This document shows positions 42,340 to 52,185 of a stretch of 64,000 nucleotides of DNA, one piece after another. Source of the DNA: Flavobacteriales bacterium (lineage in GTDB: Bacteria; Bacteroidota; Bacteroidia; Flavobacteriales_F; PHOS-HE28); NCBI GenBank assembly GCA_016718655.1, contig JADKCV010000007.1, positions 1 to 64,000 of the forward strand, in the 5' to 3' direction. Both the position numbers and the translations under genes were made by a program. The notes below the pieces were generated by a model, which was not told where the DNA came from, did no database searches, and saw only the letters and a list, made by a program, of their open reading frames with translations. The first letter of the stretch is position 1. Each line of letters opens with the position of its first letter.

Positions 42340-44804
42340 CTACATCGGATCCACGTCCGTGACCAATTGCACGGCGGCATGTTCCGGTGCGCTGAACACG
42401 CGATCGATGACCTCGCTGACAAAGGCCTTTTCCTCCGCATGGGCGCTACGCCTGACCTTGATGAGCAGTTTGCGGAGGTAGCGATCACGGATGCGCGACA
42501 CCAGTGGGATATCGGGACCCAATACACGGTCCCCGAGCCCCTCGCGCAAGGCCACCGATAACACCCCGGCGGTGGCCGCTACCCGTTCCTCGGAACGATG
42601 CTTCAAGGTCAGCTCGATCAAGCGGGTGAAGGGGGGATATCCGTGCGCTCTGCGGTGCTCGATCTCCCGCATGACATCCCGTCCACGTCATGGTGTACGA
42701 CCAGGTCGAGCACGGGATGGTCCACTTCCATGGCTTGGATGATGACGGTGCCCGGATCCTTGCGGCGCCCGGCCCTGCCAGCCACTTGGGCCATCAGTTG
42801 GAAGGCACGTTCATGCGCCCTCAGATCGGGGAAGCGCAAGAGGTTGTCCGCACTGATGATGCCGACCACGCTGACATGGTCGAAGTCGAGGCCCTTGGTC
42901 ACCATCTGCGTGCCCACGAGGATGTCGATCCCTCCTTCGCCGAAGCTGGTGAGCAGGCGGTCCATGGCATGTTTGCCCCGCATGGTGTCCTGGTCCATGC
43001 GGCCGATGCGGGCCTCAGGGAACAGCAGGGCCAATTCCTCCTCGATCTTCTCCGTCCCGAAGCCGAGCATCCGGAGCCGGGTACTTCCACACGATCCGCA
43101 GGCGGTGGGCGGAGCATAGTGCCTTCCACAGTAATGGCATCGTAGCTGGTGCTGGTGCTTGTGATAGGTGAGGCTCACATCACATTGGTCACACTCGGGT
43201 ATCCAACTGCAGGTCTCACATTGCCATACCGGTACATAACCCCTCCGGTTCTGGAAGAGGATGGCCTGCTGTCGGCGGTCCAGCGCCCGTTGGACCGTTT
43301 CGATGAGCGTGGCACTGAAGTGGCCTCGCATGGTCTTCCGCTTATAGGCATCACGCAGGTCCACCCGGGTGATGGCGGGCATGGCCACATCGCCGAAGCG
43401 GGTGAGGAGCTCCACATGACCGAACTTGCCGGACCGCGCATTATGCATGCTCTCCATGGCAGGCGTGGCCGAACCCAACAGGGTATGCGCTCCATGGAGT
43501 GCAGCAAGGATCACCGCCATGTCTCGAGCGTGGTAGCGTGGTGCGGGATCATGTTGCTTGTAGCTGGGGTCGTGCTCCTCATCCACCACCACCAGTCCCA
43601 GGTCGGTGAAGGGCAACAGCAGGGCGGAACGTGCACCCACCACGATAGGAGCAGGATGTTCACCCTGCACCATGTTCAACCACAGACCGGTGCGCTCATG
43701 CTGGGCCATGCGCGAATGGGCCACCGCCACCCGGTCGCCGAAGCGCTCCCGGAGCCGGCTGATGATCTGGGTGGTGAGCGCGATCTCCGGCAACAGGTAG
43801 AGCACCTGGCGACCTTGGTCCAGCGCTTCCTGGATGAGGGTGATGTAGAGCTCGGTCTTGCCCGAGGAGGTGACGCCCCGGAGCAGGACCACCGGCTTCT
43901 CGAGGAACGCCGAGCGGATCTCTGTCAGGGCCTGTGTTTGGGCCGGTGATAGGGATGGCGCGGCCCGTCGTCGATCCTGAGGGGGTGGTGTGCCCGCTTC
44001 CCGGGTAGTGATGAGGAAGAGACCCTTCTCCACCAAGGCCTTCAACATCGGGCCAGCAACATCCGCAGCGCGCAGCAACGCCGCTCGATCAACCTCCCGT
44101 GGATCATCGCTCATACAGCGGCTGAGCTCCACATAGCGCATGAGCAGTTGGAGTTGCTTGGGAGCCTTGCCAAGTCGATCGAACCACTGGTGAAGCGCCT
44201 CTTCGCTTCGCGCATCAACGGCCAATTCCACCAACTCCACCATGCGCGGCCTCCACGTGTCCTTGATCTCCTCCTCCAGCCTCAAGGTGCCTTGTTCCAT
44301 CAGTCGCTTCACCACAGGCATCGGGTCCTTCAGGCCCAAGAGCTCGCCGGCCTGCTCCATGGTGATGACATTGCGGTGCAACAGGGCATCCACCAACATG
44401 CCCGCTCGACCCACCTGTGTGTCATCGTCGCTGACATCCTTGGCAAGTACCAACCGGGTCTCGCTGCTGAGCGCCAGTTGAGCCGGCAACGCAGCGATCA
44501 TCACTTCGCCCAAGTGGCACAGGTAATGCGCCGCAATACGTTCCCAGAGTTGGAACTGCACCTCGGTGACGACCGGTCGCGAATCCAACAGGCCCATCGC
44601 CTGACGCGGGCGGTGATGCACCGGAGCCTCGCCATGCACCCGCCGCACCAAAGCACCGTAGAGCTTGCGTCCCCGGCCGAAGGGCACCGAAACACGCATG
44701 CCGACCACGACGTCGGGCAACTCTGCCGGCCACCCATAGGTGTACACACCGGGAATGGCGAGGGGAAGGATGACGTCGATGAAGCGCTCCACGGGTAAGC
44801 GCAA
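42340..44804 (-). CDS. priA: Primosomal protein N' (PriA helicase), one frameshift
   Basis: About 820 residues, the normal PriA length. It restarts collapsed replication forks. Landmarks are the 3'-DNA-binding domain (FIDVILPLAIPGVYTYGWP), Walker A GVTSSGKTE, DEEHD, four CxxC zinc clusters (QCETCSWIPECDQCDVS, RCHYCGRHY, CGSCGS) and helicase motifs GTQMVTKGLDFDHV and QVAGRAGRR. Near 42675 one base is missing (probably a T), after which the C-terminal domain continues as REIEHRRAHGYPPFTRLIEL. As priA is nearly essential, this is best read as a sequence error. Start TTG 44804, or GTG 44792. Confidence 0.9.
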
Positions 44805-45170
44805 AGGTGCGTGATACCGCGCTTTCCCGATTGCAGGGAACGCTCAGGCAGCGAATGTGCAGGTCGATGTTGTCTTGTTTACATGGAAGCCAGCAAGAAC
44901 GATCGTACCGCTCGCCAGCCCGAACGGCACACCGGGTCCGATGATCCACTGATGGCGGACCTTAAACGCACTCCCCTCTGGAATGCTTACTACCAGCGGG
45001 TGCGGCAGAGCATCCGGTTCCCACGGTATTACCGGAAGGCATTGAACTGGTAGCGCCTCAGGTCCGCCCGTTCACATGCTGGTGTTGGTCACGGACGTGG
45101 AGGGCGCCAGGGTACGGTAGGCCATCCGGCTACATTGCGCCCTTGGGGCTGGTCGGCTCCGATACGCACC
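44805..45170. other. 366-bp gap with at most one doubtful small frame
   Basis: Between priA and the sugar transporter. A plus-strand frame could be read from ATG 44883 or 44953 to 45053, the latter encoding 33 residues (MADLKRTPLWNAYYQRVRQS ...). It is basic and aromatic but matches no family that I know, so I do not call it a gene. No tRNA, repeat or terminator was seen. Confidence 0.4.
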
Positions 45171-46433
45171 ATGACCGGAACATCACGTACCACGAGCGCC
45201 ATCCTCATGTTGGGGGCGCTGTTCTTCCTGTTCGGCTTCGTCACCTGGATCAATGGACCGCTGATCAGCTACCTGAAGATCATCTGTGAACTGGACTCCG
45301 GTGCGGAGCCCTTCTACGTCACCTTCGCCTTCTACATCGCTTATTTCTTCACCGCCTTGCCGATGGCCCGTGTCCTGGAGCGGACAGGCATGAAGAACGG
45401 GATGATGTACGGCCTGTTGACCATGGCCTTGGGGGCACTCCTCTTCGTGCCGGCCGCCCAACAGCGTTCCTACGGGCTTTTCCTGCTGGGCCTATTCGTG
45501 ATAGGCACTGGACTTTCCTTGCTTCAGACCGCCAGCAATCCCTACATCACGGTGGTGGGCCCTATCGAGAGCGCAGCAGCACGCATCAGTGTCATGGGCA
45601 TCTGCAATAAGCTGGCCGGGGTGCTCGCTCCGGTGATCATCGGATCTGTACTGTTGAGCGATGCCGATGCATTGCGCTCGGAACTCGCCGGTTTGCAGGA
45701 CCTGGCCTATCAAGCGCGGCTGGATGAGGTGGCATCACGGGTGATGACGCCGTACGTCATCATGGCTGGCACTTTGGTGCTGTTGGCCTTCGGTGTGCGG
45801 TATTCACCCTTGCCGGAGATCGATGCAGAGGTGGATCGCACAACAGTCGCTACCACGGGTAGCGTGCTGGGCTTTCCGCATCTCGTACTCGGTGCCGTAG
45901 CGCTTTTCCTGTATGTGGGGGTCGAGGTCATGGCGGGAGATACGATCGGCACTTATGGAGAATCACAGGGTGTGCCGTTGAGCGAGGCGAAGCACTTGAC
46001 CAGTTACACCTTGGTGTGCATGGTCCTTGGTTACGTTATCGGCATCGCCACCATCCCGCGGTTCATCAGCCAGACCACAGCGCTCATCTGTTCGGCCGTA
46101 CTCGGTATGCTCCTCACTTCTCTGGTGCTGCTTTCCTCTGGATATCCTTCCGTGTTGCTCGTGGCCCTGTTGGGGCTGGCCAATGCGCTGGTCTGGCCCG
46201 CCATTTGGCCATTGGCTATCAGTGATCTGGGTCGCTTCACGAAGCAGGCGAGTGCCATCTTGATCATGGCCATAGCTGGAGGGGCGATACTGCCACTCAT
46301 TTATGGTCAACTGGCCGGTATGTCCGCTGTCGGTCCCCGAATGGCCTATGCGCTCATGCTGCCTTGCTATGGCTTCATGTTGTGGTATGCCACCACGGGC
46401 TCGAAATGGCGTTCGTGGGGCCGTGCCGCCTGA
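45171..46433 (+). CDS. FucP-type sugar:proton symporter (MFS)
   Basis: A 420-aa inner-membrane transporter with 12 predicted helices. The start MTGTSRTTSAILMLGALFFL FGFVTWINGPLI is the mark of the fucose/galactose/glucose FHS family, as are GLSLLQTASNPYITVVGP, RISVMGICNKLAGVLAP and the late NALVWPAIWPLAISDLGRFT KQASAIL. It imports a hexose with protons; the sugar is not determinable. ATG 45171 is chosen as the codon just before the conserved N-terminus. It stands alone. Confidence 0.88.
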   Translation: MTGTSRTTSAILMLGALFFLFGFVTWINGPLISYLKIICELDSGAEPFYVTFAFYIAYFFTALPMARVLERTGMKNGMMYGLLTMALGALLFVPAAQQRSYGLFLLGLFVIGTGLSLLQTASNPYITVVGPIESAAARISVMGICNKLAGVLAPVIIGSVLLSDADALRSELAGLQDLAYQARLDEVASRVMTPYVIMAGTLVLLAFGVRYSPLPEIDAEVDRTTVATTGSVLGFPHLVLGAVALFLYVGVEVMAGDTIGTYGESQGVPLSEAKHLTSYTLVCMVLGYVIGIATIPRFISQTTALICSAVLGMLLTSLVLLSSGYPSVLLVALLGLANALVWPAIWPLAISDLGRFTKQASAILIMAIAGGAILPLIYGQLAGMSAVGPRMAYALMLPCYGFMLWYATTGSKWRSWGRAA

Positions 46434-46537
46434 GGCTCCTACCGGGTAGGTGTTGAAAAGTGCAGCCTTTCTGCCGTCCCCTCCGTAGAAGTCGCTCCTA
46501 CCTTCGACCTCCGAACTACGTAATCCCCTGAGCATCC

Positions 46538-47440
46538 ATGGCCTTGCCATCCTCCATCCACCCTGCGTTCACCATCGGTCTGGTGCTCGCATTGGCCGCA
46601 TGTGGCGGACCAGAAACGCCGACCGATACGGCTACGGACGCTACGCTCGCAACTGACACGGCCACTTCGGAGACCCAACTACTTCAAGTAGGTGGAAAGG
46701 TCTTCAGTATCCCTTCGCCTGTTCAGTCCGCATACGCCATTCGCAAAGCGGGCTTGAAATACCAACAGAATGTCACGGCCCCACTGGACAAAGGGGAGAC
46801 CATGACCTCGAAATCGTCCCAGGCCATGCTACTGGGCATGTTAGGTGCGGACATGGCTTATGTGACGGTTCACAAGGATGGTCAGCGCGCTCTTGCCACG
46901 CTCCAGGCGATCGAAAAGCTCGGTGGGAAATTGGAACTCAGCAACGCGTTCGATCGTGCCCTGTTGGAACGGTTCAAGTCGAACTTGAGCAGCGAGGATA
47001 GCCTACTGCGATTCAGTGGTACGGCCTTTCGTGCTGCGGACCAGTACCTGAAGGACAATGACCGCAACGATGTCAGCTCCTTGGTCCTAATCGGTGGTTG
47101 GGTGGAATCACTGCACCTGACCCTGGCCGATCCAGCAGGATTCAAGGATCAAGCGCTGATGGACCGCGTTGGTGAACAGCGCAAGGCCGTGAATGATCTG
47201 GTGGAACTCATGTCCGCAGTGGTGACGGATGAAAGTGCCGCTCCCGTTCTGAAGGGGCTGAAGGAACTGCAGGCCTCCTTCTCCGGGATCACTTCCACCT
47301 ACGCCTTTGAAAAGCCTGTGACGGATGTGGCGCAACGCACCACGTTCATCAACAGCAAGAGCAGTGTGACCATTTCGGCCGATCAACTCGCCGACATCGC
47401 TGCAAAAGTGTCCGCCATCCGTTCCATGATCCTTGCTTGA
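46538..47440 (+). CDS. Hypothetical lipoprotein
   Basis: A 300-aa protein with lipoprotein signal (lipobox LALAAC) and a Thr/Asp-rich linker (TDTATDATLATDTATSET). The mature part is mainly helical and repeats a pattern also seen in many Bacteroidota sequences (FSIPSPVQSAYAIRKAGLKY, then AMLLGMLGADMAYVTVHKDG). No known function. It is followed after 3 bp by another secreted protein, probably in one transcript ending at the terminator 47891-47926. Confidence 0.65.
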   Translation: MALPSSIHPAFTIGLVLALAACGGPETPTDTATDATLATDTATSETQLLQVGGKVFSIPSPVQSAYAIRKAGLKYQQNVTAPLDKGETMTSKSSQAMLLGMLGADMAYVTVHKDGQRALATLQAIEKLGGKLELSNAFDRALLERFKSNLSSEDSLLRFSGTAFRAADQYLKDNDRNDVSSLVLIGGWVESLHLTLADPAGFKDQALMDRVGEQRKAVNDLVELMSAVVTDESAAPVLKGLKELQASFSGITSTYAFEKPVTDVAQRTTFINSKSSVTISADQLADIAAKVSAIRSMILA

Positions 47441-47443
47441 TCC

Positions 47444-47863
47444 ATGCGTAGGTTCCTCCTCACCCCGCTTTTCCTGATCGCTGCCACGGTGACCTCGAAT
47501 GCTCAAGGGCTTTGCGCTCCCATTGCCGATCGTTGTGAGCGCCACATAACCGCACAGTACATCCCGGATGGACAGTTCTACCGTGCCCTGCTGCAGGGTG
47601 ATGAAGTGGCCGAGTTCGACATGACCTTGTTCGGTGGTAGTACCTACCGCGTGGCAGCGTGCAGTGGTGATTCGGACGGGTTGCTCCTGTTCTCCGTTTT
47701 CGATAAGGATCGCAACCTGCTGTTCACCAACAAAGAGCACAGTTCAGCACCATACTGGGACCTGGCCATCACCAATACCCTTGATGTCACTGTCGAGGCT
47801 TCCTTGGATCCTTCCAAAGCAGGCAGTGGCTGTGCTGTGATGCTGGTCGGGTTCAAGAAGTAG
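47444..47863 (+). CDS. Small secreted protein of unknown function
   Basis: A 139-aa protein with signal peptide (MRRFLLTPLFLIAATVTSNA-Q). The mature domain looks like a beta-sandwich with four cysteines (LCAPIADRCER, VAACSGDSDG, GSGCAVML). A conserved look (FRALLQGDE-like, DKDRNLLFTN) suggests a known but unnamed Bacteroidota family. Second gene of a two-gene transcript behind the lipoprotein gene. Confidence 0.6.
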   Translation: MRRFLLTPLFLIAATVTSNAQGLCAPIADRCERHITAQYIPDGQFYRALLQGDEVAEFDMTLFGGSTYRVAACSGDSDGLLLFSVFDKDRNLLFTNKEHSSAPYWDLAITNTLDVTVEASLDPSKAGSGCAVMLVGFKK

Positions 47864-47890
47864 CGTATCTTCAGCCGTACCGCAACCTTG

Positions 47891-47926
47891 AAGCGCTCCT
47901 CCCGTAAAGAGGGGCGCTTTTCTTTT
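47891..47926 (+). terminator. Rho-independent terminator
   Basis: AAGCGC(T)CCTC / GAGG(G)GCGCTT hairpin followed by TTCTTTT, 27 bp after the secreted-protein stop and before the ABC transporter gene. Confidence 0.8.
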
Positions 47927-47952
47927 CCCGCTAGTGGGGAAAGTGCGGACGG

Positions 47953-50900
47953 ATGAGCGAGAAGATCCTTAAAGCCTTATTGCAGTTGTTCGCGATCATC
48001 GCCAAGGGCGATGCCGTGGGCGAAGGCGTGCGTCCGGACAATGCCGCGCCGTTGGAACGTTTCCTCCGCAAGCAGTTCAGTCCTGAGGTGGCCGCTGGAC
48101 ATATGGCGCGGTACCAAGCCTTTGTTCTTGCGTTTCACGCCAGTGGCGGAGAGAGCCGAAGTGGCCGCAAGCGCACATCCGTCAATTCGGTCAAGGTCCT
48201 GAAGATCTGCACACAGGTCAATGAGGAACTCAATCAACGTCAAAAATTCGTGGTACTGGTCCACCTCCTGGAATTCATCTCGGCCAATGGAGAGGTGAGT
48301 GAACAGGAGATCGACTTCGTGAGCACGGTCGCAGAGACCTTCAACATCGGACAAGAGGACTTCAAGCGTTGCCGCTCGTTTGTCGAGGCTACCGGAAAGG
48401 AGCGTGAGGATTCCACGCATCTGCTATATATCGATGCGGCCGTGGAGTCGCCGTTCCAGCAAGCCAGACACTTGCATGCGCATGGTATGGAAGGTGATAT
48501 CCGCGTGATGCACGTGCCTACGGTGAACCTCTATGTGATGCGGTATTCCGGCGCTGGCGAGGTCCTGCTGAATGGACAACGCGTTGGAGCAGGCAGCCAT
48601 TATGTGCTCAGCAATGGCAGCAGTGTGCGACCCCCACATGGCGTGCCCATCTATTACAGTGACATCCTGGGGGCTTTCATGGCCAAGAACGGCCGACCAA
48701 GGATCGTCTTCAAGGCGACGGATATCGAGTATGCCTTTCCCAATGGACGGCTTGGACTTCATGAGTTGCATCTCGCGGAGACCGCAGGTAAGCTCATCGG
48801 CATCATGGGCGGCAGTGGTAGTGGCAAGAGCACCTTGCTCAACGTCCTTAATGGTAATCTGAAGCCAAGTCGTGGTCACGTCACCATCAACGGTATCGAT
48901 GTGCATTCGGAACGCGATCGCATCCGTGGTGTCATCGGTCATGTGAGCCAGGATGACCTGCTGATCGAAGAACTGACCGTCTTCCAGAACCTCTTCTACA
49001 ACGCCAAGCTTTGTTTCGGTGACCTTAGCGATGAACAGGTTTCCGAGCGCGTATTGCGCATGCTCCAGAGCCTCGGACTCTACGAGACCAAGGACCTCAA
49101 GGTCGGCAGCCCATTGGAGAAGACCATCAGTGGTGGACAGCGCAAGCGGTTGAACATCGCCCTCGAACTCATCCGGGAGCCCAGTGTGCTCTTCGTGGAT
49201 GAACCGACCAGTGGACTGAGTTCGCGCGACTCGGAGAACATCATGGACCTGTTGAAGGAGTTGGCCTTGAAAGGTCGACTGGTCTTCGTGGTCATCCATC
49301 AACCGTCATCCGACATCTTCAAGTTGTTCGATCGGTTGTTGCTCATGGATCAGGAAGGTCACCCGGTCTATTATGGTGATCCGGTGGATGCTGTGGTCTA
49401 CTTCAAGCGGGTCACAGGGCAGGTGAACAGCGACGTGGGGCAATGCAGCGCCTGTGGAAATGTGAACCCCGAGCAGATCTTCAACATCCTGGAGGCCAAA
49501 CTGGTGGATGAGTACGGTAACGAGACCGACCAGCGGCGCATCAGTCCTGAGGCCTGGAACGAGGTCTTTCGTGCTCAGATGGAAGGTCGCTCCGCACAAG
49601 TACCCGAGGAACGCAGTGTTCCCAAGAGCACCTTTGCCATACCGGGCAAGATCAAGCAATTGGGGGTCTACTTCAAGCGCGACCTGCTGAGCAAATTGGC
49701 CAATCGCCAATACGTCCTCATCAACCTCTTGGAAGCGCCCGTACTCGCGTACGTGATGGCCTTCTTCCTCAAGTACTACCGGGTTGGCCATGGTACATCC
49801 GGGGAGTACATCTTCCGGGAGAACGACAACATCCCACAATACTTGTTCATCGCGGTCATCGTGGCCTTGTTCCTAGGGCTCACCGTAAGCGCCGAGGAGA
49901 TCATTCGTGATCGCGCGATACGCCAACGCGAAAAGTTCCTTGACCTGAGCAGGGCCAGTTACTTGCTCAGTAAGGTGGCCATACTGTTCATGATATCCGC
50001 GGTGCAGACGCTGCTATTCGTGCTGGTAGGCAGCATGGTCCTGGGCATAGAGGGGATGATGCCTGCCCACTGGTTGCTGCTGTTCAGCACTTCGGCCATG
50101 GCCAACGTGCTCGGCTTGAACGTGAGCGCCAGTTTCAACAGTGCCAAGGTCATTTATATCATGATCCCGGTGTTGATCATCCCGCAATTGCTCTTCAGTG
50201 GTATCATCGTGAAGTTCGACAAGTTGCATCCCTGGTTCGCCTCGGAACGCAGTGTTCCCTGGATCGGTAACGTGATGGCCTCGCGTTGGGCCTATGAAGG
50301 CCTTGCGGTAACCCAGTTCATGGCCAACGACTACGAGCGTGCCGTATATCCTTACGACCAACGCATGAAGACCGCCAACTGGAAGAAGGATCTTTGGGTG
50401 CGAGAGGTCCAGAACAGTATCGCTGAGGTACGTCGGTCCATGAGTGGGCACGGTCCTGAGATCGACCTGGCGTATGAACTCTCAATGATCAAGCGGGAGA
50501 TCCGTCGGGAAATGGAACTCATCAACGGATTCACATGCCCTTCCGTGGAAGTGCTTTCACCAGGATCCGTGACCGAGGCCGCTTTGACGGATATTGAACA
50601 GTGTTTGGACCTGCTTGTAACACATTATCGGAAGGTGTATCGCTCAGCGGAACAGGACAAGGAGTCCTATGTGGCCAACATGACCGCCACACCCGAGGCC
50701 AAGAAAGCCTATTTCGCATTGTTGGACGGTTTCCGGAATGAAAGCCTGACAGAGATCGTGACGAACCGTAACGACGTGAACGTCATCGTCGAGTACCAAG
50801 GACGCTTGGTCCAAAAGAGCGATCCGGTATACCTGGTGCCTGAGAAAGGCACCATTTTCGAAGCCCATTTCTATGCACCGGTGAAATGGCTCTTCGGTCA

Positions 50901-51027
50901 GCGCATTCCCACGCTGTGGGCGAATACCATCGTACTATGGGGCATGTCCTTGGTGTTGGCCGTCCTGCTCTACTTGGACGTGTTCCCGAGGCTCATGCGC
51001 TTGATCCCTGTTCGGGACGAACGATAA
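47953..51027 (+). CDS. Large ABCG-type ABC transporter with TerB-like N-terminus
   Basis: A 1024-aa single-chain half-transporter. Residues about 1-150 are a helical TerB-like region (FVVLVHLLEFISANGEVSEQ EIDFV). Residues 150-250 hold a beta-rich segment (VLLNGQRVGAGSHYVLSNG). The ATPase domain follows with Walker A GGSGSGKST (about 286-294), signature ISGGQRKRLNIALEL, Walker B VLFVDEPTSGLSS and VVIHQPSSDIFKLFDRLLLM, all typical of the ABCG/White subfamily. The C-terminal half has about six helices with a long insertion of about 170 residues before the last helix. Similar proteins are found in Bacteroidota next to regulators; the cargo is unknown. It probably works as a homodimer in the inner membrane. 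Confidence 0.85.
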   Translation: MSEKILKALLQLFAIIAKGDAVGEGVRPDNAAPLERFLRKQFSPEVAAGHMARYQAFVLAFHASGGESRSGRKRTSVNSVKVLKICTQVNEELNQRQKFVVLVHLLEFISANGEVSEQEIDFVSTVAETFNIGQEDFKRCRSFVEATGKEREDSTHLLYIDAAVESPFQQARHLHAHGMEGDIRVMHVPTVNLYVMRYSGAGEVLLNGQRVGAGSHYVLSNGSSVRPPHGVPIYYSDILGAFMAKNGRPRIVFKATDIEYAFPNGRLGLHELHLAETAGKLIGIMGGSGSGKSTLLNVLNGNLKPSRGHVTINGIDVHSERDRIRGVIGHVSQDDLLIEELTVFQNLFYNAKLCFGDLSDEQVSERVLRMLQSLGLYETKDLKVGSPLEKTISGGQRKRLNIALELIREPSVLFVDEPTSGLSSRDSENIMDLLKELALKGRLVFVVIHQPSSDIFKLFDRLLLMDQEGHPVYYGDPVDAVVYFKRVTGQVNSDVGQCSACGNVNPEQIFNILEAKLVDEYGNETDQRRISPEAWNEVFRAQMEGRSAQVPEERSVPKSTFAIPGKIKQLGVYFKRDLLSKLANRQYVLINLLEAPVLAYVMAFFLKYYRVGHGTSGEYIFRENDNIPQYLFIAVIVALFLGLTVSAEEIIRDRAIRQREKFLDLSRASYLLSKVAILFMISAVQTLLFVLVGSMVLGIEGMMPAHWLLLFSTSAMANVLGLNVSASFNSAKVIYIMIPVLIIPQLLFSGIIVKFDKLHPWFASERSVPWIGNVMASRWAYEGLAVTQFMANDYERAVYPYDQRMKTANWKKDLWVREVQNSIAEVRRSMSGHGPEIDLAYELSMIKREIRREMELINGFTCPSVEVLSPGSVTEAALTDIEQCLDLLVTHYRKVYRSAEQDKESYVANMTATPEAKKAYFALLDGFRNESLTEIVTNRNDVNVIVEYQGRLVQKSDPVYLVPEKGTIFEAHFYAPVKWLFGQRIPTLWANTIVLWGMSLVLAVLLYLDVFPRLMRLIPVRDER

Positions 51028-51063
51028 GCATCATCGACGGGGGGCGCCCACACGCTTCGGAGG

Positions 51064-51462
51064 CTATCCTTGGGTGCTATCCGCCTCCTCGATCAAGATC
51101 ATCTTGAACGGGATGTTGATGATCCCTGCGTAATCCTCGCCAGCCTCCAGCATGTCCTCATCGTCTGCTTCGTAATGCCAGAGCACCGTGACCTCATTTC
51201 CCGCAGCGCGGATGGTCTCCAATTTCTTGAACAGGTCCAAGATGCACTTGGAAGAGCTTGTATTGAAGTACTCCAATTGCATGTGTAGCGCGGTCCTATG
51301 CTGGGGTGTTCGCCCATATTTGTCCACCCAATCGATCAGGGGTTTGAAGAACTCGATGGAGTTCTCAGGGATGGACCGGCCCTTCAGTTCGAGCAGACCC
51401 GTCTCGTGGTCGAAATTCACATGCGGGGTCTTGGGAGTGCCTTCCAAATGGAGCGATGCCAT
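51064..51462 (-). CDS. SiaC-like regulatory phosphoprotein (DUF1987)
   Basis: A 132-aa STAS-like protein (ETGLLELKGRSIPENSIEFF KPLIDWV; LEYFNTSSSKCILDLFKKLE). DUF1987 includes Pseudomonas SiaC, which is phosphorylated by SiaB and controls a diguanylate cyclase and aggregation. The phosphosite is probably among FNTSSSK. It directly follows a SiaB-type kinase gene (11 bp), giving a kinase-substrate pair. No SiaA phosphatase or SiaD cyclase is visible in the window. Confidence 0.82.
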   Translation of the reverse strand: MASLHLEGTPKTPHVNFDHETGLLELKGRSIPENSIEFFKPLIDWVDKYGRTPQHRTALHMQLEYFNTSSSKCILDLFKKLETIRAAGNEVTVLWHYEADDEDMLEAGEDYAGIINIPFKMILIEEADSTQG

Positions 51463-51473
51463 GGTTGAGATTG

Positions 51474-52031
51474 CTAGGTGGTGACGTTGACGTTCAGAGA
51501 GAAGAACGCATTGTCCTCATCGTAGGGGACGAATCCGTATTCCAGTTTGCTGCCGCTCTTGCGAGCGATGTCGATCATTCCAAGGCCTCCACCACCATTC
51601 TTCGAGTAGGTGCCATCGGCCAACTTCTCCCGGTAGAACTCACGCAGTAGCTCCGGGGTCAGGTTGTTGATACGCTCCAAATGTGACCTCAGGCCTTCAA
51701 CCTCGGCTCCTGCCATGAAGTTCCCGGTCAACACTGAATAGCCCTGGTCCGTACGGGCGATCATCACTACTCCGTGTGGATCCTTCGTTGGAACAGGCAT
51801 ACCATCCTTCACCTTCATGTTGGCGTTATGATGGTATAGGTTCTGCAGGCATTCGACCACAACGTTGAACACCCGCTTCCGCGATCGCGCATCGCCATCG
51901 ATCAGAGGCAGTTTCTTTTCCACAATGCCAAGCAATGCCGTGATCAAGTCCTCTGTCAGGTCGCCCTTGAACGAAAGCAATACACGTTGCCTTTCCAAGG
52001 TGTCATAGAGGTCATGGATCCTTTCGAGCAT
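51474..52031 (-). CDS. SiaB-like protein kinase (DUF6272)
   Basis: A 185-aa GHKL-type kinase-like protein from ATG 52031 (MLERIHDLYDTLERQRVLLS FKG). The N-box-like helix is KRVFNVVVECLQNLYHHNAN and the glycine loop is KNGGGGLGMIDIARKS. It is expected to phosphorylate the SiaC-like protein encoded just downstream. The similar protein at 34968-35513 looks like a paralogue. An in-frame upstream extension exists but is not conserved-looking and overlaps the divergent promoter region. Confidence 0.8.
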   Translation of the reverse strand: MLERIHDLYDTLERQRVLLSFKGDLTEDLITALLGIVEKKLPLIDGDARSRKRVFNVVVECLQNLYHHNANMKVKDGMPVPTKDPHGVVMIARTDQGYSVLTGNFMAGAEVEGLRSHLERINNLTPELLREFYREKLADGTYSKNGGGGLGMIDIARKSGSKLEYGFVPYDEDNAFFSLNVNVTT

Positions 52032-52185
52032 GGGTCTTGCGCAACTGCCATAGCGAGGCAGATCCACAAATGAACGTGCATGAGGGTCCTTTTGCTTTGA
52101 CCGCTGGTCAGAGTTATCCACGGAATTGTCAACGTGACAATGTCCTGATCGGTTAGCTTCGCGGACCCTTCCGGGGTGTGGTGCG

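Noticed and set aside
44883..45053. Small plus-strand frame (33-56 residues) between priA and the sugar transporter.
   Set aside because: No recognisable family, no clear ribosome-binding or promoter context; reported only as content of the gap.
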